A stretch of 51,892 bases of DNA from Akkermansia muciniphila (GCA_945870025.1 CAMBQN010000018.1:1-51892); one strand, 5' to 3'. Numbered from the stretch's first letter, positions 18,649-28,454 are shown. Notes: generated from the letters alone by a model not told the origin. Numbers and translations: made by a program.

Positions 18649-21600
18649 ATGCAGCCTTTTCATGACACAGATCGAAACCCTTCCTTGGCCGGACTACGCA
18701 CCGGCTTCGCGCGGCCACCGGCCGGCTACGGGATCGTGCCGTTCTTCTGGTGGCTGGGCGACCCGCTGACCCGCGAACGCCTGTCCTGGATCCTCGGGCA
18801 GATGGACGGGATGCCGATCTCCGGCTACCAGATCAACTACGCGCACGGCTACCAGGACGGCGGCATCTCGTTTGGGCTGACGATTCCCAGCGAGCCGAAG
18901 CTATTCTCGGAGGCGTGGTGGGAACTGTTCGCCTGGTTCCTCGGCGAAACGACCCGACGCGGCGCGACGCTCAGCCTCAGCGACTACACACTGGGCATTA
19001 GCCAAGGATGGGCCGTGGACAGCTTGATTGCCGAACATCCCGAGCTACGCGGCGCGACGCTGGCCATGGTCGAGGGACGCCGCGCCGAAGCGCTGGCCGT
19101 GATCGAGGGTACGCCGCCGCGTTCGGTGGTCGTCGTGCCAGCGCCGATGTCCTTCGATCCGATGCATCCGGAGTCGGGCAGGCTCTACGCCGAAGCCTTC
19201 TTCGGTCAATTCGAGCGCCGCTTTCCGGGCCAATGCCCCCGTGGACTCAATTGGTTCTTCTCCGACGAGCTCGCGTTCGGGGTGGCTGGCCGCCTGTGGA
19301 ACAATGTGTTTCGCGATGAGTTCCGCCGCCGCAAGGGGTATGACCTGCTGCCCGAGCTGCCTGCGCTCTTCCTCGACACCGGCCCCCGCGCGCCCAAGGT
19401 CCGGCTCGATTACCAGGACGTCCTGGTCTCGCTCTCCGAGGAGGGGTTCTTCAAACCTGTGTTCGACTGGCATGAGCAGCGCGGCATGACCCTGGGGTGT
19501 GATCACGGCGGACGCGGTTACGACGTCATGGAGTTCGGCGACTACTTCCGCACCCAGCGCTGGAATCAAGGGCCGGGAGCCGACCAGCCGGGGCTCACCC
19601 CCGACGTGGTTAAGGCCAAGGTGGCGGCCTCGATTGCGCACCTCTACCAGCGGCCCAGGGTGTGGCTGGAGGGATTCTACAGCAGCGGATGGGGCACCGC
19701 GCCGGCGGACCTGGTCAGGATGACCTCCGCCTGCTTTGTGATGGGCTATGACCTGCTGAGCCTGCACGGCATGTACTACGCCACACATGGCGGCTGGTGG
19801 GAGTGGGCGCCGCCTGACAACACCTTTCGCATGCCGTACTGGCGTCACCTGCAGGAGTTCCTGCGGGGCATTGAGCGCCTCGGCTGGCTGCTCAGTCGCG
19901 GTGTGCACCGCTGCGACGTGGCCATCCTCTATCCCGTGGCCGCGGCTGAGGCCGGCCTCGATGGCAAGCTGGCCGTGGACACGGCCGTGGACGCCATGCG
20001 GAGCTTGTATGGCGCCGGTCTCGATGCTGACTTCATTGACTTCCAGTCCGTTGAGCGCGCCGAGGTGGCGGACGGTGAATTGCGGATCGCCGGCGAGCGC
20101 TACCGCGTACTCGTCATCCCGGCCATGCGCGCCATCCGCCACAGCACCCTCGAAACCATGGTGCGCTTCCGCCGCGCGGGCGGCTCAGTGGTGGTGCTGG
20201 GCGTGCTGCCGGAAGCCAGCGACCGCATCGGCCTGGGCGATCCGGAAGTCGCCGCGCTTGCGGCCGAGCTGGCGCCAGCCAGTCCCGCCGCTGAGGTTCT
20301 GGCTGCGGTCTCGACGCACCTGCCGGTGCGCGATTACATCGGCCCCGGGATTGTCCAACACCGCGTAATCGGGGACGCCGACCTTTACGCCGTGCATGGC
20401 GCCGCGGAGGGGGCAGAGGCGGTCTTCCGTGCGGTGGGTGCTGTCGAATGGTGGAATCCGCAGACCGGCGAGCGCCAGCCCTGGCCGGTGCTGGGCCAGG
20501 ACGCTGCGACCACGCGCCTGCGCCTGCCCGCCTGCACCCACGGCGTCGCGGTGCTCGTCTTCACGCCGGGGATCGCCCACACGCCACGCCCGGAGCATGC
20601 GCCCACCCGTGCCGTCGCCATCCCCGGACCGTGGCGCTTCGAGCTGCGTCCGACCTGTGACAATCGCTACGGCGATTTCCACTGGCCGCCCACGGCTGCC
20701 ATGATCGGCGCGGAGATGCGCCGGCCACACTATTGCCCGGGCGAGCGAAGCGACGGCGAGTGGGCGCCAGCCACGGTCACCTTCGGCCCCCTGTTCCTGG
20801 CCTGCCGCACTCGTCCGCACGACCGGCCGGTTCCGCCTGCGGATGCCCAGCCGGTCTCTGCCTCGTTGCGCTGGGGGATTGAAGATGACCCCGGTTTACA
20901 GGGGTACCATGGCCTCAAGAATGTTGTGCACGATGACCTGTTCAGCTTCGGCTCCAGGATCGCCAACTGGTCGTGGTACGACTACCAACCTGACGCGGAG
21001 CGCCCCTTCCTCTGGACCACGGTACACGCGCCGCAGGAGATGGAGGCCTATGTGCTGCGCGGCGCGATTGCACCGCGTGCCGCGTGGATCAATGGCAAAC
21101 CGCTGACCGGCGAACGCGTGTGCCTGCATGCCGGTGCCAACGTGGTGGTGCTGGAGTATGACCGGGCCACCCCGGGTCGCACCTGGTTCCTGCTCTCCAG
21201 CGAGCCGACAGCCAACCACCCGCCGCGTCCGGCCGACGATCTGGCGACTCGCTGGTGGCAGGACAACCGGATCCTGCCCTGCGACATGAGACCGCACGAG
21301 GCGCAGCCCGAAGGGTGGTACCGCTTCACCGCGCCGCCGGGGTTGCGCGCGCTTGAATTCGAGGCCCATGGCACGGTCCAGGTGTTTGCGGATGACCAGG
21401 CGTTGACCAGCGCCGACGGACACGTCTGGAGTGTCACCGAGCCGGCGCCTGATCCTGTGGAGGTGCGCATCCATATCCGGCATCAGCGAGGCCGTTATGC
21501 GGGCGCCGCCTTTGATGGCCCGATCCGCCTGGATTGTGGCGAGGGACGGATGGGGCTTGGCGACTGGTCGGAGCTTGACGGCTTGGCCTGTTACTCTGGC

Positions 21601-21951
21601 GGGGCCTGGTATCGCAGCGAGGTCGAGGTTCCGTGCGCGGACGGAGTTGCACTGGATCTTGGCGAGGTTGCCGGTTCAGCCGAGGTGTTGATCAACGGTC
21701 AGGCGGCGGGTGTGCTGGTCGCGCCGCCGTGGCGACTGCCGATTGGCCACCTGCTGAAAGTGGGGCGCAACCGCATCGAGGTGCTGGTCTGCAATACGCT
21801 GGCCAACCACTACCAGACGATTCCCACGCGCTACCGCGGCTCACCGCGCTCCGGCCTAATCGGCCCGGTGCAGGTACTGCTGCAAGAGCATGATCCATCT
21901 TCAGGACCCGAGCCAAGAGGTCGCGGGGGAATTGCGGGGGCGGACGCGTGA
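18649..21951 (+). CDS. GH106-like alpha-L-rhamnosidase
   Basis: A large protein of about 1100 residues. The N-terminal PAGYGIVPFFWWLGDPLTRE and LSWILGQMDGMPISGYQINY are characteristic of the GH106 / rhamnosidase-like catalytic barrel. The barrel continues through WFFSDELAFGVAGRLW and WLEGFYSSGWGTAPADL. The C-terminal 150 residues form a galactose-binding-like beta sandwich ending SGLIGPVQVLLQE. GH106 enzymes remove terminal alpha-L-rhamnose from plant or algal polysaccharides. No signal peptide is visible, so it may act on imported oligosaccharides. I chose ATG 18649 with GAGG upstream; TTG 18622 is the alternative. Confidence 0.75.
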   Translation: MQPFHDTDRNPSLAGLRTGFARPPAGYGIVPFFWWLGDPLTRERLSWILGQMDGMPISGYQINYAHGYQDGGISFGLTIPSEPKLFSEAWWELFAWFLGETTRRGATLSLSDYTLGISQGWAVDSLIAEHPELRGATLAMVEGRRAEALAVIEGTPPRSVVVVPAPMSFDPMHPESGRLYAEAFFGQFERRFPGQCPRGLNWFFSDELAFGVAGRLWNNVFRDEFRRRKGYDLLPELPALFLDTGPRAPKVRLDYQDVLVSLSEEGFFKPVFDWHEQRGMTLGCDHGGRGYDVMEFGDYFRTQRWNQGPGADQPGLTPDVVKAKVAASIAHLYQRPRVWLEGFYSSGWGTAPADLVRMTSACFVMGYDLLSLHGMYYATHGGWWEWAPPDNTFRMPYWRHLQEFLRGIERLGWLLSRGVHRCDVAILYPVAAAEAGLDGKLAVDTAVDAMRSLYGAGLDADFIDFQSVERAEVADGELRIAGERYRVLVIPAMRAIRHSTLETMVRFRRAGGSVVVLGVLPEASDRIGLGDPEVAALAAELAPASPAAEVLAAVSTHLPVRDYIGPGIVQHRVIGDADLYAVHGAAEGAEAVFRAVGAVEWWNPQTGERQPWPVLGQDAATTRLRLPACTHGVAVLVFTPGIAHTPRPEHAPTRAVAIPGPWRFELRPTCDNRYGDFHWPPTAAMIGAEMRRPHYCPGERSDGEWAPATVTFGPLFLACRTRPHDRPVPPADAQPVSASLRWGIEDDPGLQGYHGLKNVVHDDLFSFGSRIANWSWYDYQPDAERPFLWTTVHAPQEMEAYVLRGAIAPRAAWINGKPLTGERVCLHAGANVVVLEYDRATPGRTWFLLSSEPTANHPPRPADDLATRWWQDNRILPCDMRPHEAQPEGWYRFTAPPGLRALEFEAHGTVQVFADDQALTSADGHVWSVTEPAPDPVEVRIHIRHQRGRYAGAAFDGPIRLDCGEGRMGLGDWSELDGLACYSGGAWYRSEVEVPCADGVALDLGEVAGSAEVLINGQAAGVLVAPPWRLPIGHLLKVGRNRIEVLVCNTLANHYQTIPTRYRGSPRSGLIGPVQVLLQEHDPSSGPEPRGRGGIAGADA

Positions 21952-22020
21952 ACAAGCACCGTGGAAAGCCGCCTGTTGTTGCGTGGAAATTGGGGACAAC
22001 CAAACAGAAAGGGACAACAC

Positions 22021-22347
22021 ATGAGCAAGCAGAACTATGAGAAGAAGAACGAAGCCCTCCGCCAGCAATTCATCGCACTGAAAAAGCAGCAGCCGAAGCG
22101 GCTGAAGAACCGGCTGAACCTGAGTTGGAGCAACTGGGGGTTCGGAATCGAGCCGCTGGCCGCCTCCGCCGCGCGACTGGCCAAACACGGCGTGACGTTC
22201 ATCGAACTCCACGGCAATCACTACGGCCCGGACCTCGGCTATCAGCCAAAGGAGACGCTCAAGATCCTCGGCGATCATGGCGTCCAGGTCGCCGGCATTT
22301 GCGGCATGTTCTCGCCGGACAACGACCTGACCCTGAGTCCTTCATAA
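22021..22347 (+). pseudogene. Truncated sugar phosphate isomerase/epimerase (xylose isomerase-like barrel)
   Basis: The 108-residue ORF opens like the AP endonuclease 2 / xylose isomerase-like TIM barrel family (NRLNLSWSNWGFGIEPLAAS, KHGVTFIELHGNHYGPDLGY) but ends at SPDNDLTLSPS. Family members run to about 280-340 residues, so only the first two beta/alpha units remain. AAGGGAC precedes ATG 22021. It is the last piece of the rhamnoside cluster and was probably cut by a 3' deletion. Nothing of the rest is seen in 22348-22474. Confidence 0.75.
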
Positions 22348-22474
22348 ACCTATCGCCCACCCGCCTCCGTCAGCGATTGTACCTCATTTGCCGTGAAGGT
22401 GCCCTTGTAGATTTGCGCCCCGCTGTTCCGTTTCTCGCTTGCGCCCAACCCCGCCCAGACGGTATGCTTAGACC

Positions 22475-23392
22475 ATGCAGCAACAGCCGGTGAACGAGCG
22501 CGTCAGCGAGCGCGATTTCAAATATTATATCTTTGACTGGGATGACAATATCCTGAGGATGCCCACGCGCATTCATTTGGAAAAACGGCAGCCCGACGGC
22601 TCCTGGGCGCCCCACGCCGTGACCACCGCCTTGTTCACCGTGATCCGCAACGACACCCAAAACTACCGTCCGCCCCAGAACAACTGGGAGCTTGCCTTCC
22701 GCGAGTTTCGCGATGTGGCCGGCCGGCCCGACCACCAGTTCCTTCAGGACGCGCGCGAGGCGATCAACGCCGTCGTCTCCGGCAAAAGCCCGCCCGCCCC
22801 CAGCTTCCACACCTTCCGCAACACCCTCGTCGAAGGCCGTCTCTTCGCCATCGTCACCGCGCGCGGTCACGCCAGCGACACGTTGCGTCAGGGGGTCCGG
22901 CTTTTCATCGACCGGGTTCTCACCCCGGATGAGCGTCAAACCCTCCTCGCCAACCTCCGGGGCTACCGCTTCTGCTATGACGGCCTCACCACCTTCGGCA
23001 GCGACGACGACGAGATTGCCTACTACCTCGGCCTCAACCGCTACCACGCCGTCACCTCCCCCACGTTCAAGGATTGGATGACCGGTCAGGATCCCTCCTG
23101 TGATGCGGAGAGCTCAGAAGGGCGGAAGCAATTCGCAATCCGCGATTTCGTCGAGCATGTGATCCACATCCTCCACCGCACGGACCGAACGCTCCGCCGT
23201 CCCATCAGCGTCGGCTTTTCCGATGACGACCCCGCCAACGTCGCCGCTGTCGAAGCCTATATCCGCACCGTCCTCTCCCGCCATTTTCCTGGCGTCAAAT
23301 TCTGCGTCTACGACACCTCGGACCCCGAAACCGTCAACGGCCGCAAGATCATCGTCTCGGGTCAACTGGACCTGTTTGAGCACTTACCATGA
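22475..23392 (+). CDS. HAD-like protein of unknown substrate
   Basis: A 305-residue protein with HAD-superfamily signatures: motif I-like IFDWDDNILRMPTR near residue 19, motif II-like FAIVTARGHASDTLRQG, and motif IV-like VGFSDDDPANVAAVEAYI near residue 250. The HAD fold covers phosphatases and related phosphotransferases. The third motif I residue is Asn rather than the usual second Asp of a phosphatase signature, so activity is uncertain. The stop overlaps the dihydrouridine synthase start (ATGA at 23389), indicating co-transcription. Confidence 0.65.
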   Translation: MQQQPVNERVSERDFKYYIFDWDDNILRMPTRIHLEKRQPDGSWAPHAVTTALFTVIRNDTQNYRPPQNNWELAFREFRDVAGRPDHQFLQDAREAINAVVSGKSPPAPSFHTFRNTLVEGRLFAIVTARGHASDTLRQGVRLFIDRVLTPDERQTLLANLRGYRFCYDGLTTFGSDDDEIAYYLGLNRYHAVTSPTFKDWMTGQDPSCDAESSEGRKQFAIRDFVEHVIHILHRTDRTLRRPISVGFSDDDPANVAAVEAYIRTVLSRHFPGVKFCVYDTSDPETVNGRKIIVSGQLDLFEHLP

Positions 23393-24468
23393 TTCCTTTT
23401 CTTCCTCCGAATCCCGCCTCGCCATCCGTCCGGCCCGTCCTGCTCGCACCGATGGCGGGCTTCACCGATGCGGCGATGCGCCGCGTCTCGCACGCCTTCG
23501 GAGCGGCGCTGACCTACACCGAGATGGTCAACGCCACGGGCCTTCTGCGGGCCTCCGACAAGACGTGGCATTTGCTGGAAACGCTTCCCGGCGAAGGCCC
23601 CGTGGTCGCCCACCTCTACGGCTCCGAACCGGAGGCGATGGCGGCGGCGGCGGCGGCCGTCTGGCGGACCGGGCGCTTCGTGGCCATCGACATCAACGCT
23701 GGCTGTCCCGTGCGGAAAATCATCGCCAACGGCTGCGGCTCCGCCCTGATGCCCCGGCCCGGGCTGATCGGGCGGATCGTCGCCGCCATGCGCGCCGCCT
23801 CGCCGTTGCCGGTGACGGTCAAGACCCGCGTCGGACTCGCGCCAGACCGCGTCCTGATCCACGAAATCGTGAGCGCCGTTGAAGAGGCCGGGGGTGCCGC
23901 CCTCGCCCTTCACGCCCGCTTCGCCTCGCAGATGCACAGCGGCGCCGTCGCGCTCGACCTGCTCGCGGCGGTGAAGCAGCGCGCCCGCATTCCCATCATC
24001 GGTAACGGCGGCATCCGGTCGGCGGCGGACGCCGTGCGCATGGTTCGCGAGACCGGCGTTGACGCCGTCATGGTGGGCCGCGCCGCCATGGGCAATCCCT
24101 GGCTTTTTGGCGCGATTGCCGACGCCCTTGCCGCGCCGGAGGACGCTCCGCCCCCGCCGCGCCCCCGTCCCGATGTTGCCGAAATCCGCGCCGTCCTCTC
24201 CGACCATCTCACCGCCGCCCGCCAACTCCAGATCCAGATACGGGCCAACCACCGGCTCCCGAGCCGGGCGCTCGATCCCGAAGCGGCGGTCGCCATCACC
24301 TTTCGCTGCCACCTCTTTCGTTACCTATCCGGACTGGCGGGTGCCGCCCAGTTTCGCGGCCACCTGTGCGACTATACCAACACCGTCGAGATCCTCTCCG
24401 CCGTCGACGCCTGTCTCGAACGCGAAGCCCAGGCTCGTGCCACGCGAACAAGCACCCACATCCCCTAG
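23389..24468 (+). CDS. dus: tRNA-dihydrouridine synthase
   Basis: A 359-residue FMN-dependent TIM-barrel enzyme that reduces uridine in the tRNA D-loop. It shows the start LLAPMAGFTDAAMRRVSH, the catalytic-Cys region DINAGCPVRKIIANGCGSAL, LPVTVKTRVGL, and the FMN-phosphate site IPIIGNGGIRSAADAV with VDAVMVGRAAMGNPWLF. The exact subtype (DusA/B/C) cannot be given; DusB-like is likely by default. It converges on the peptide-binding protein gene, with only 4 nt between their ends. Confidence 0.93.
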   Translation: MIPFLPPNPASPSVRPVLLAPMAGFTDAAMRRVSHAFGAALTYTEMVNATGLLRASDKTWHLLETLPGEGPVVAHLYGSEPEAMAAAAAAVWRTGRFVAIDINAGCPVRKIIANGCGSALMPRPGLIGRIVAAMRAASPLPVTVKTRVGLAPDRVLIHEIVSAVEEAGGAALALHARFASQMHSGAVALDLLAAVKQRARIPIIGNGGIRSAADAVRMVRETGVDAVMVGRAAMGNPWLFGAIADALAAPEDAPPPPRPRPDVAEIRAVLSDHLTAARQLQIQIRANHRLPSRALDPEAAVAITFRCHLFRYLSGLAGAAQFRGHLCDYTNTVEILSAVDACLEREAQARATRTSTHIP

Positions 24469-24472
24469 ACGT

Positions 24473-26245
24473 TCACCGTCCCCCGACCCGCAAATATTTC
24501 TCCATCCCGTAGGGAAAATCGTGTGGGAGGTAGTGATCGACGCGCGGGCCGGTGAGGCTATAGGAACGGGGAAAATGAATGAATATCCATGGGCAGGCGT
24601 CGCGGATGATCGCCTGCATCCGGCGGTACAGCTCGAGGCGCGCCGCCTCGTCGGGGGTTCGCGCCGCCTCGTCGTAGAGCGCATCGAAGGCGGGATCGCG
24701 GAAATTGCAGCGGTTGGGGCCAGGCGACTGGTTGGGGCCATAAAAGAGCTGCAGGAAATTGAGCGCGTCGGGGTAGTCCCCGACCCAGCCGACGCGGAAC
24801 ATCTGCGTCTCGCGGCGCGACACCCGCTCCAGGAACGCCGGCCAGTTCTGGTAGCGCGGCTGCAGGTCGATCCCGATCCGCGCGAAAAAGGCGCACAGCA
24901 ACTCGGTCGTCTCACGCACGTCCTGCGTGGTCCGCCCCAAATCAAGCGTCAGCGAGAGCCGCCGCCCCGTCGCCGGATCGACGCCGCCGGGATAACCCGC
25001 CTCGGCCAGCAGCGCCTTAGCGCGGTCCAGGTCGAAGGTCCAGGGAAAGGGCTTGTCCAGATAGCCAGCGACCTGCGGTGGCACCGCGCCGTCGGCGCGC
25101 ACCACGCGGTGGTTGTAGAACGCCTCCCATCGCGCGCCGTCAAAGGCGCAGTTCAACGCCCGTCGCAAGGCGGGGTTGTGACCGACGACCGGATCTTCGA
25201 AATTGAAGGCGACATAGGCGACCTCCAGTGTCGCCAGGCCGTGCAGACGCACCCCCCGCCGGGCCAAGGCCGGCGCGAGCGTGCCATCCGACGCGATCAC
25301 CGCGTCCCAATTGTCACGCGCAATCTCGCCCAGAAAATCCAGTTCGCCGGCCAGAAAGGAGAGCCACTGCGTCGACGCATCGTCCATCACCCGGTAGCAG
25401 ATCCGGTCAAACGGGCGCCCCGACGCGCCAGCCCAGCCGCGCCACTCCGGAACCCGGTCAAAGATCATCTCGTAATTGCGCAGCCAGGACGCGAGCCGGT
25501 AGGCCGCCGAACCGACGGCGCGGGCACCGAAATCATTGCCATACATCTCGACGGCCTCGTGCGGAACGACCGCCGCATAGGGCATCGCCATCATCCACAC
25601 AAACTCGGGGCTGGGTCGCACCAACTCGATCCGCACGGTGCGGTCGTCGAGCGCGCGCAGCCCGTCGACGCGCAGGCTGTAATCGGTCGACGCGGCCCCC
25701 GCCGACTGCTCAGCGAACGCCCGCATCCCCAGAATCTGATCCTTGACCAGCCACGCGCCTGACGACGCCAGTTTGGCGTCGGCCAGCCGCTTGAGCGAGA
25801 ACACCACATCTTGAGCCTGGACCCGGCGGCGCACCGGGCGCGCCGCCGGACCGTCCTGCGCCAGACCGAAGCAGGGATCGGCGTTAAACCAGGCATTCGT
25901 CACCAGCCGGAACGTATACACCCGGCCGCCATCGGTCACCTCCGGCAATGCCTCGGCGAGACCCGGGATCAGCCGGTAGGGCCGCGCCGCGTAATCGTAT
26001 TCAACGAGTGTTTCATAGACCAGACCCACGGCCCGGCCCGCATAGACCGACGCCGCCTGGGCCGGATCGAGCGAGGCGATCCGGTCCAGGCTTCGCCGGA
26101 ACACGGCCGCCTCCTGACCGGCCACCGCGCCTGCTGCGAGCAGCGCCAGCAGCGCTGCAACGCGCCGGGTCAAACGCAGAAAAGGACGCCGAAGAGGCCT
26201 CGACCCGGGACGTGTGTGTTTCTGAAGTATCATGGGTGGATTCAC
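24473..26245 (-). CDS. ABC transporter solute-binding protein, peptide/oligopeptide type (SBP family 5)
   Basis: A 590-residue secreted protein. An N-terminal basic stretch and hydrophobic core (RVAALLALLAAGAVAGQ, about residues 29-45) form a signal peptide without an obvious lipobox. Family 5 features follow (VFRRSLDRIASLDPAQ, GLVYETLVEYD, PGLAEALPEVTDGGRVYTFR, AQDVVFSLKRLAD) and the late segment RALNCAFDGARWE. It would bind peptides or similar solutes for an importer, but no permease or ATPase genes are nearby. ATG 26233 is an alternative start. tsaB lies 21 nt upstream. Confidence 0.88.
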   Translation of the reverse strand: MNPPMILQKHTRPGSRPLRRPFLRLTRRVAALLALLAAGAVAGQEAAVFRRSLDRIASLDPAQAASVYAGRAVGLVYETLVEYDYAARPYRLIPGLAEALPEVTDGGRVYTFRLVTNAWFNADPCFGLAQDGPAARPVRRRVQAQDVVFSLKRLADAKLASSGAWLVKDQILGMRAFAEQSAGAASTDYSLRVDGLRALDDRTVRIELVRPSPEFVWMMAMPYAAVVPHEAVEMYGNDFGARAVGSAAYRLASWLRNYEMIFDRVPEWRGWAGASGRPFDRICYRVMDDASTQWLSFLAGELDFLGEIARDNWDAVIASDGTLAPALARRGVRLHGLATLEVAYVAFNFEDPVVGHNPALRRALNCAFDGARWEAFYNHRVVRADGAVPPQVAGYLDKPFPWTFDLDRAKALLAEAGYPGGVDPATGRRLSLTLDLGRTTQDVRETTELLCAFFARIGIDLQPRYQNWPAFLERVSRRETQMFRVGWVGDYPDALNFLQLFYGPNQSPGPNRCNFRDPAFDALYDEAARTPDEAARLELYRRMQAIIRDACPWIFIHFPRSYSLTGPRVDHYLPHDFPYGMEKYLRVGGR

Positions 26246-26266
26246 GCCGCTGGTCGGGCGTTCGTT

Positions 26267-26980
26267 TTAGCCTGCCTTTTCAGCAACCGCGGGATGGAGG
26301 TACACAGGCAACGGCTCGCGCCGCGCCGCATCGGGGGCCGCCAGAAAAAGCCGTCCCACCGACTCGGCGTCCGGATAGACCGCCGTCTGGACCACCCTCT
26401 CACAGCCCAACGCCGCATTCAACGCGGCTCCGATGCGGTCAAAATCAGGACTCGCCACCCGCGCCCCGGGAGGCACAGTCGACGCCACATCGTCGGCTCG
26501 AACCAGCACGAAATCGTCTGCCGACTGGCACATCGCGCGCGCCCGACCATCGCCGCCCACCGCCTCCATCCCGCCGGCATCCACCAGCCGGAACGAGCCC
26601 ACCCAAAGCCGCTCGCGACGCGCATCGCCCACGACCGTCACCACGCTCGGCGCATCCGGTCCTGTAAGCATCCGGTACGCCAGCGCCGCCGCGCTGCTGA
26701 CCCCGAACACCGCCACACCGAAAGGGAGCGCCAGCCCCTGCCAGGCGGCCAGCGACGAGCGAATTCCCGAAAACGATCCCGGCCCCAACCCCGCGCACAG
26801 CGCGCCCAGCTCTTTCGGCGCAATAGCCTGCTCCGCCAACAGCCTTGCGACGCCCGTCATCCATCCCGGCGCACGCGACGGATCGGCGGCGACATCCCGA
26901 CAGACACCTGCCAATCTCTCGTCCCGAAAAACAGCCGCTCCCGCGCCCGGCGACGACCGATCAATTGCCAAAAGCCACAT
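26267..26980 (-). CDS. tsaB: tRNA threonylcarbamoyladenosine biosynthesis protein
   Basis: A 237-residue protein of the ASKHA fold. The N-terminal LLAIDRSSPGAGAAVF and the family motif CAGLGPGSFSGIRSSLAAWQG are clear. TsaB partners with TsaD and TsaE to place the t6A modification at position 37 of ANN-decoding tRNAs. Residues 170-237 are more divergent, as usual. It is upstream of, and likely co-transcribed with, the solute-binding protein gene, though no functional link is apparent. Confidence 0.88.
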   Translation of the reverse strand: MWLLAIDRSSPGAGAAVFRDERLAGVCRDVAADPSRAPGWMTGVARLLAEQAIAPKELGALCAGLGPGSFSGIRSSLAAWQGLALPFGVAVFGVSSAAALAYRMLTGPDAPSVVTVVGDARRERLWVGSFRLVDAGGMEAVGGDGRARAMCQSADDFVLVRADDVASTVPPGARVASPDFDRIGAALNAALGCERVVQTAVYPDAESVGRLFLAAPDAARREPLPVYLHPAVAEKAG

Positions 26981-27098
26981 AGGACTCCCCCGCCGGTTTA
27001 GCTGACATCCTCACTGATGACTTTTCAACGTATCTGAATCCGCTGCGGTCGTCAAGCCATGGCTCAAAAGAAACCGCCCGCCAGCTTAAATATTTTTA

Positions 27099-27128
27099 TT
27101 GCCAATTCGATGCGTAATAAGCTAAAGT
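27099..27128 (+). promoter_or_regulatory. Candidate promoter for the OmpA-family gene
   Basis: TTGCCA (27099-27104) and TAAAGT (27123-27128) are 18 nt apart, downstream of an A/T-rich stretch. AAGGAG precedes the start codon at 27162. Confidence 0.4.
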
Positions 27129-27161
27129 TCGCCTGCACATAACAAAAGGAGTTTACCTCTC

Positions 27162-28454
27162 ATGAAAACACTTCATCGCATCGCATTGGCCGCTGTGGCT
27201 GGCATTTTTGTCTCGAGCGCTGTTTCCGCGCAAGAGAAGTCGGATATTGGCAAATGGTATGTGAGTCCGGGCATCGGCGTACTGGTCTTCAGCGGCAACC
27301 AGCCCGCGAATCCAGGCGGCATCGGCTTGCTGCGGCTGGGGTATGAAGCCACCGATCACCTCACCTTTGAACTGGGGGGTCTGTATGGGCCGCATTTTTT
27401 GGCTAGCGACGATAGCAAATACAGTCCCGAGGCGTTCAAATCGGCGGATGCTTGGGGCGTGTCTTCCGACGTCCTGTATCATTTCAACCGCTGGGAGCGG
27501 TGGGATCCCTACGTTTCCGTCGGCATCGGCTACATGCAGAGTCCGGACTGCATCTTTGCGGATCACACGAAGCAAGTCTGGACACCGCGTGTGGGCGGCG
27601 GCCTGATGTGGCACTGGACCGATTCCATTTCGTTGCGCGCCAATGCGACATTGGCGGTTGGCATGCACGACACGGCGGAAGCCATGCCGATGTTCGATCT
27701 GGGTATGATCTATCGGTTTGGAGGCCAGCCGACGCGCGCGCCGGCTAGCGCCAGCGTGGTGGCGGGCGAGACCGACAGTGACGGAGACGGTCTGACCGAT
27801 GCGGAGGAGGCTCGTCTGGGAACCAATCCCCGCATGAAGGACACGGACGGCGACGGACTGACGGATGGGGACGAAGTCCACGTCTACAAGACCGACCCCT
27901 TGAATCGTGACACCGACTTCGACCTGTTGAGCGATGGCGAGGAAGTCTTGAAATACAAGACCGACCCGCTTAAGCCCGACACCGACGCTGGCGGCGTGTG
28001 GGACGGACATGAAGTGCTGGAAGACGGCACGGACCCGCTGAACAAGAACGACGATCTGATGCTCTTCGCCGTGCAGGTGGAATTCGGCTATGACGAGACG
28101 GTCATTCGCGATCCGAAATACTTTGCGCAGTTCGACATCATTGCCAAAGTGCTGACCCGCCACCCGGAAGCCACCGCCGTGATCGAAGGTCACGCCGACC
28201 GCAAGGCGAAGTCCAGCCCGAAGTACAATCAGACTCTGTCGGAGCTCCGCGCCCAGGCGGTGCAGAAGCACCTGGTCGAAAAAGGCATTCAAGCTTCGCG
28301 GCTGAAGGCCGTCGGGTTCGGCTTCAGCCGTCCCAAAGTGCAACCCGATCTGGTGAATGGCAATCCGGAGAACCGCCGGGTTGAGATCTACATTCGCGGC
28401 GCGGGCGGCTTGGCGGCGAAGGAAGCCTTCTTGAAAGAAGCTTCCGACAAATAA
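27162..28454 (+). CDS. OmpA-family outer-membrane protein with thrombospondin type 3 repeats
   Basis: A 430-residue secreted protein. The signal peptide ends near VSSAVSAQ (residue 24). Residues 25-190 look like a beta-barrel of OmpA type (LRLGYEATDHLTFELGGLYG). Residues 205-295 contain calcium-binding TSP3 repeats (DSDGDGLTDAEEARLGTNP, DTDGDGLTDGDEVHVYKTDP). The C-terminal OmpA peptidoglycan-binding domain has VIEGHADRKAKSSPKYNQTL and NRRVEIYIRG. This barrel-TSP3-OmpA order is known from OprF-like porins and links outer membrane and cell wall. It overlaps the LptF/G-type gene by one base. Confidence 0.92.
   Translation: MKTLHRIALAAVAGIFVSSAVSAQEKSDIGKWYVSPGIGVLVFSGNQPANPGGIGLLRLGYEATDHLTFELGGLYGPHFLASDDSKYSPEAFKSADAWGVSSDVLYHFNRWERWDPYVSVGIGYMQSPDCIFADHTKQVWTPRVGGGLMWHWTDSISLRANATLAVGMHDTAEAMPMFDLGMIYRFGGQPTRAPASASVVAGETDSDGDGLTDAEEARLGTNPRMKDTDGDGLTDGDEVHVYKTDPLNRDTDFDLLSDGEEVLKYKTDPLKPDTDAGGVWDGHEVLEDGTDPLNKNDDLMLFAVQVEFGYDETVIRDPKYFAQFDIIAKVLTRHPEATAVIEGHADRKAKSSPKYNQTLSELRAQAVQKHLVEKGIQASRLKAVGFGFSRPKVQPDLVNGNPENRRVEIYIRGAGGLAAKEAFLKEASDK

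Noticed and set aside
24059..25762. 567-codon rightward ORF
   Set aside because: Arg/Pro/Ala-rich shadow of the dihydrouridine synthase and the peptide-binding protein genes; no domain pattern.
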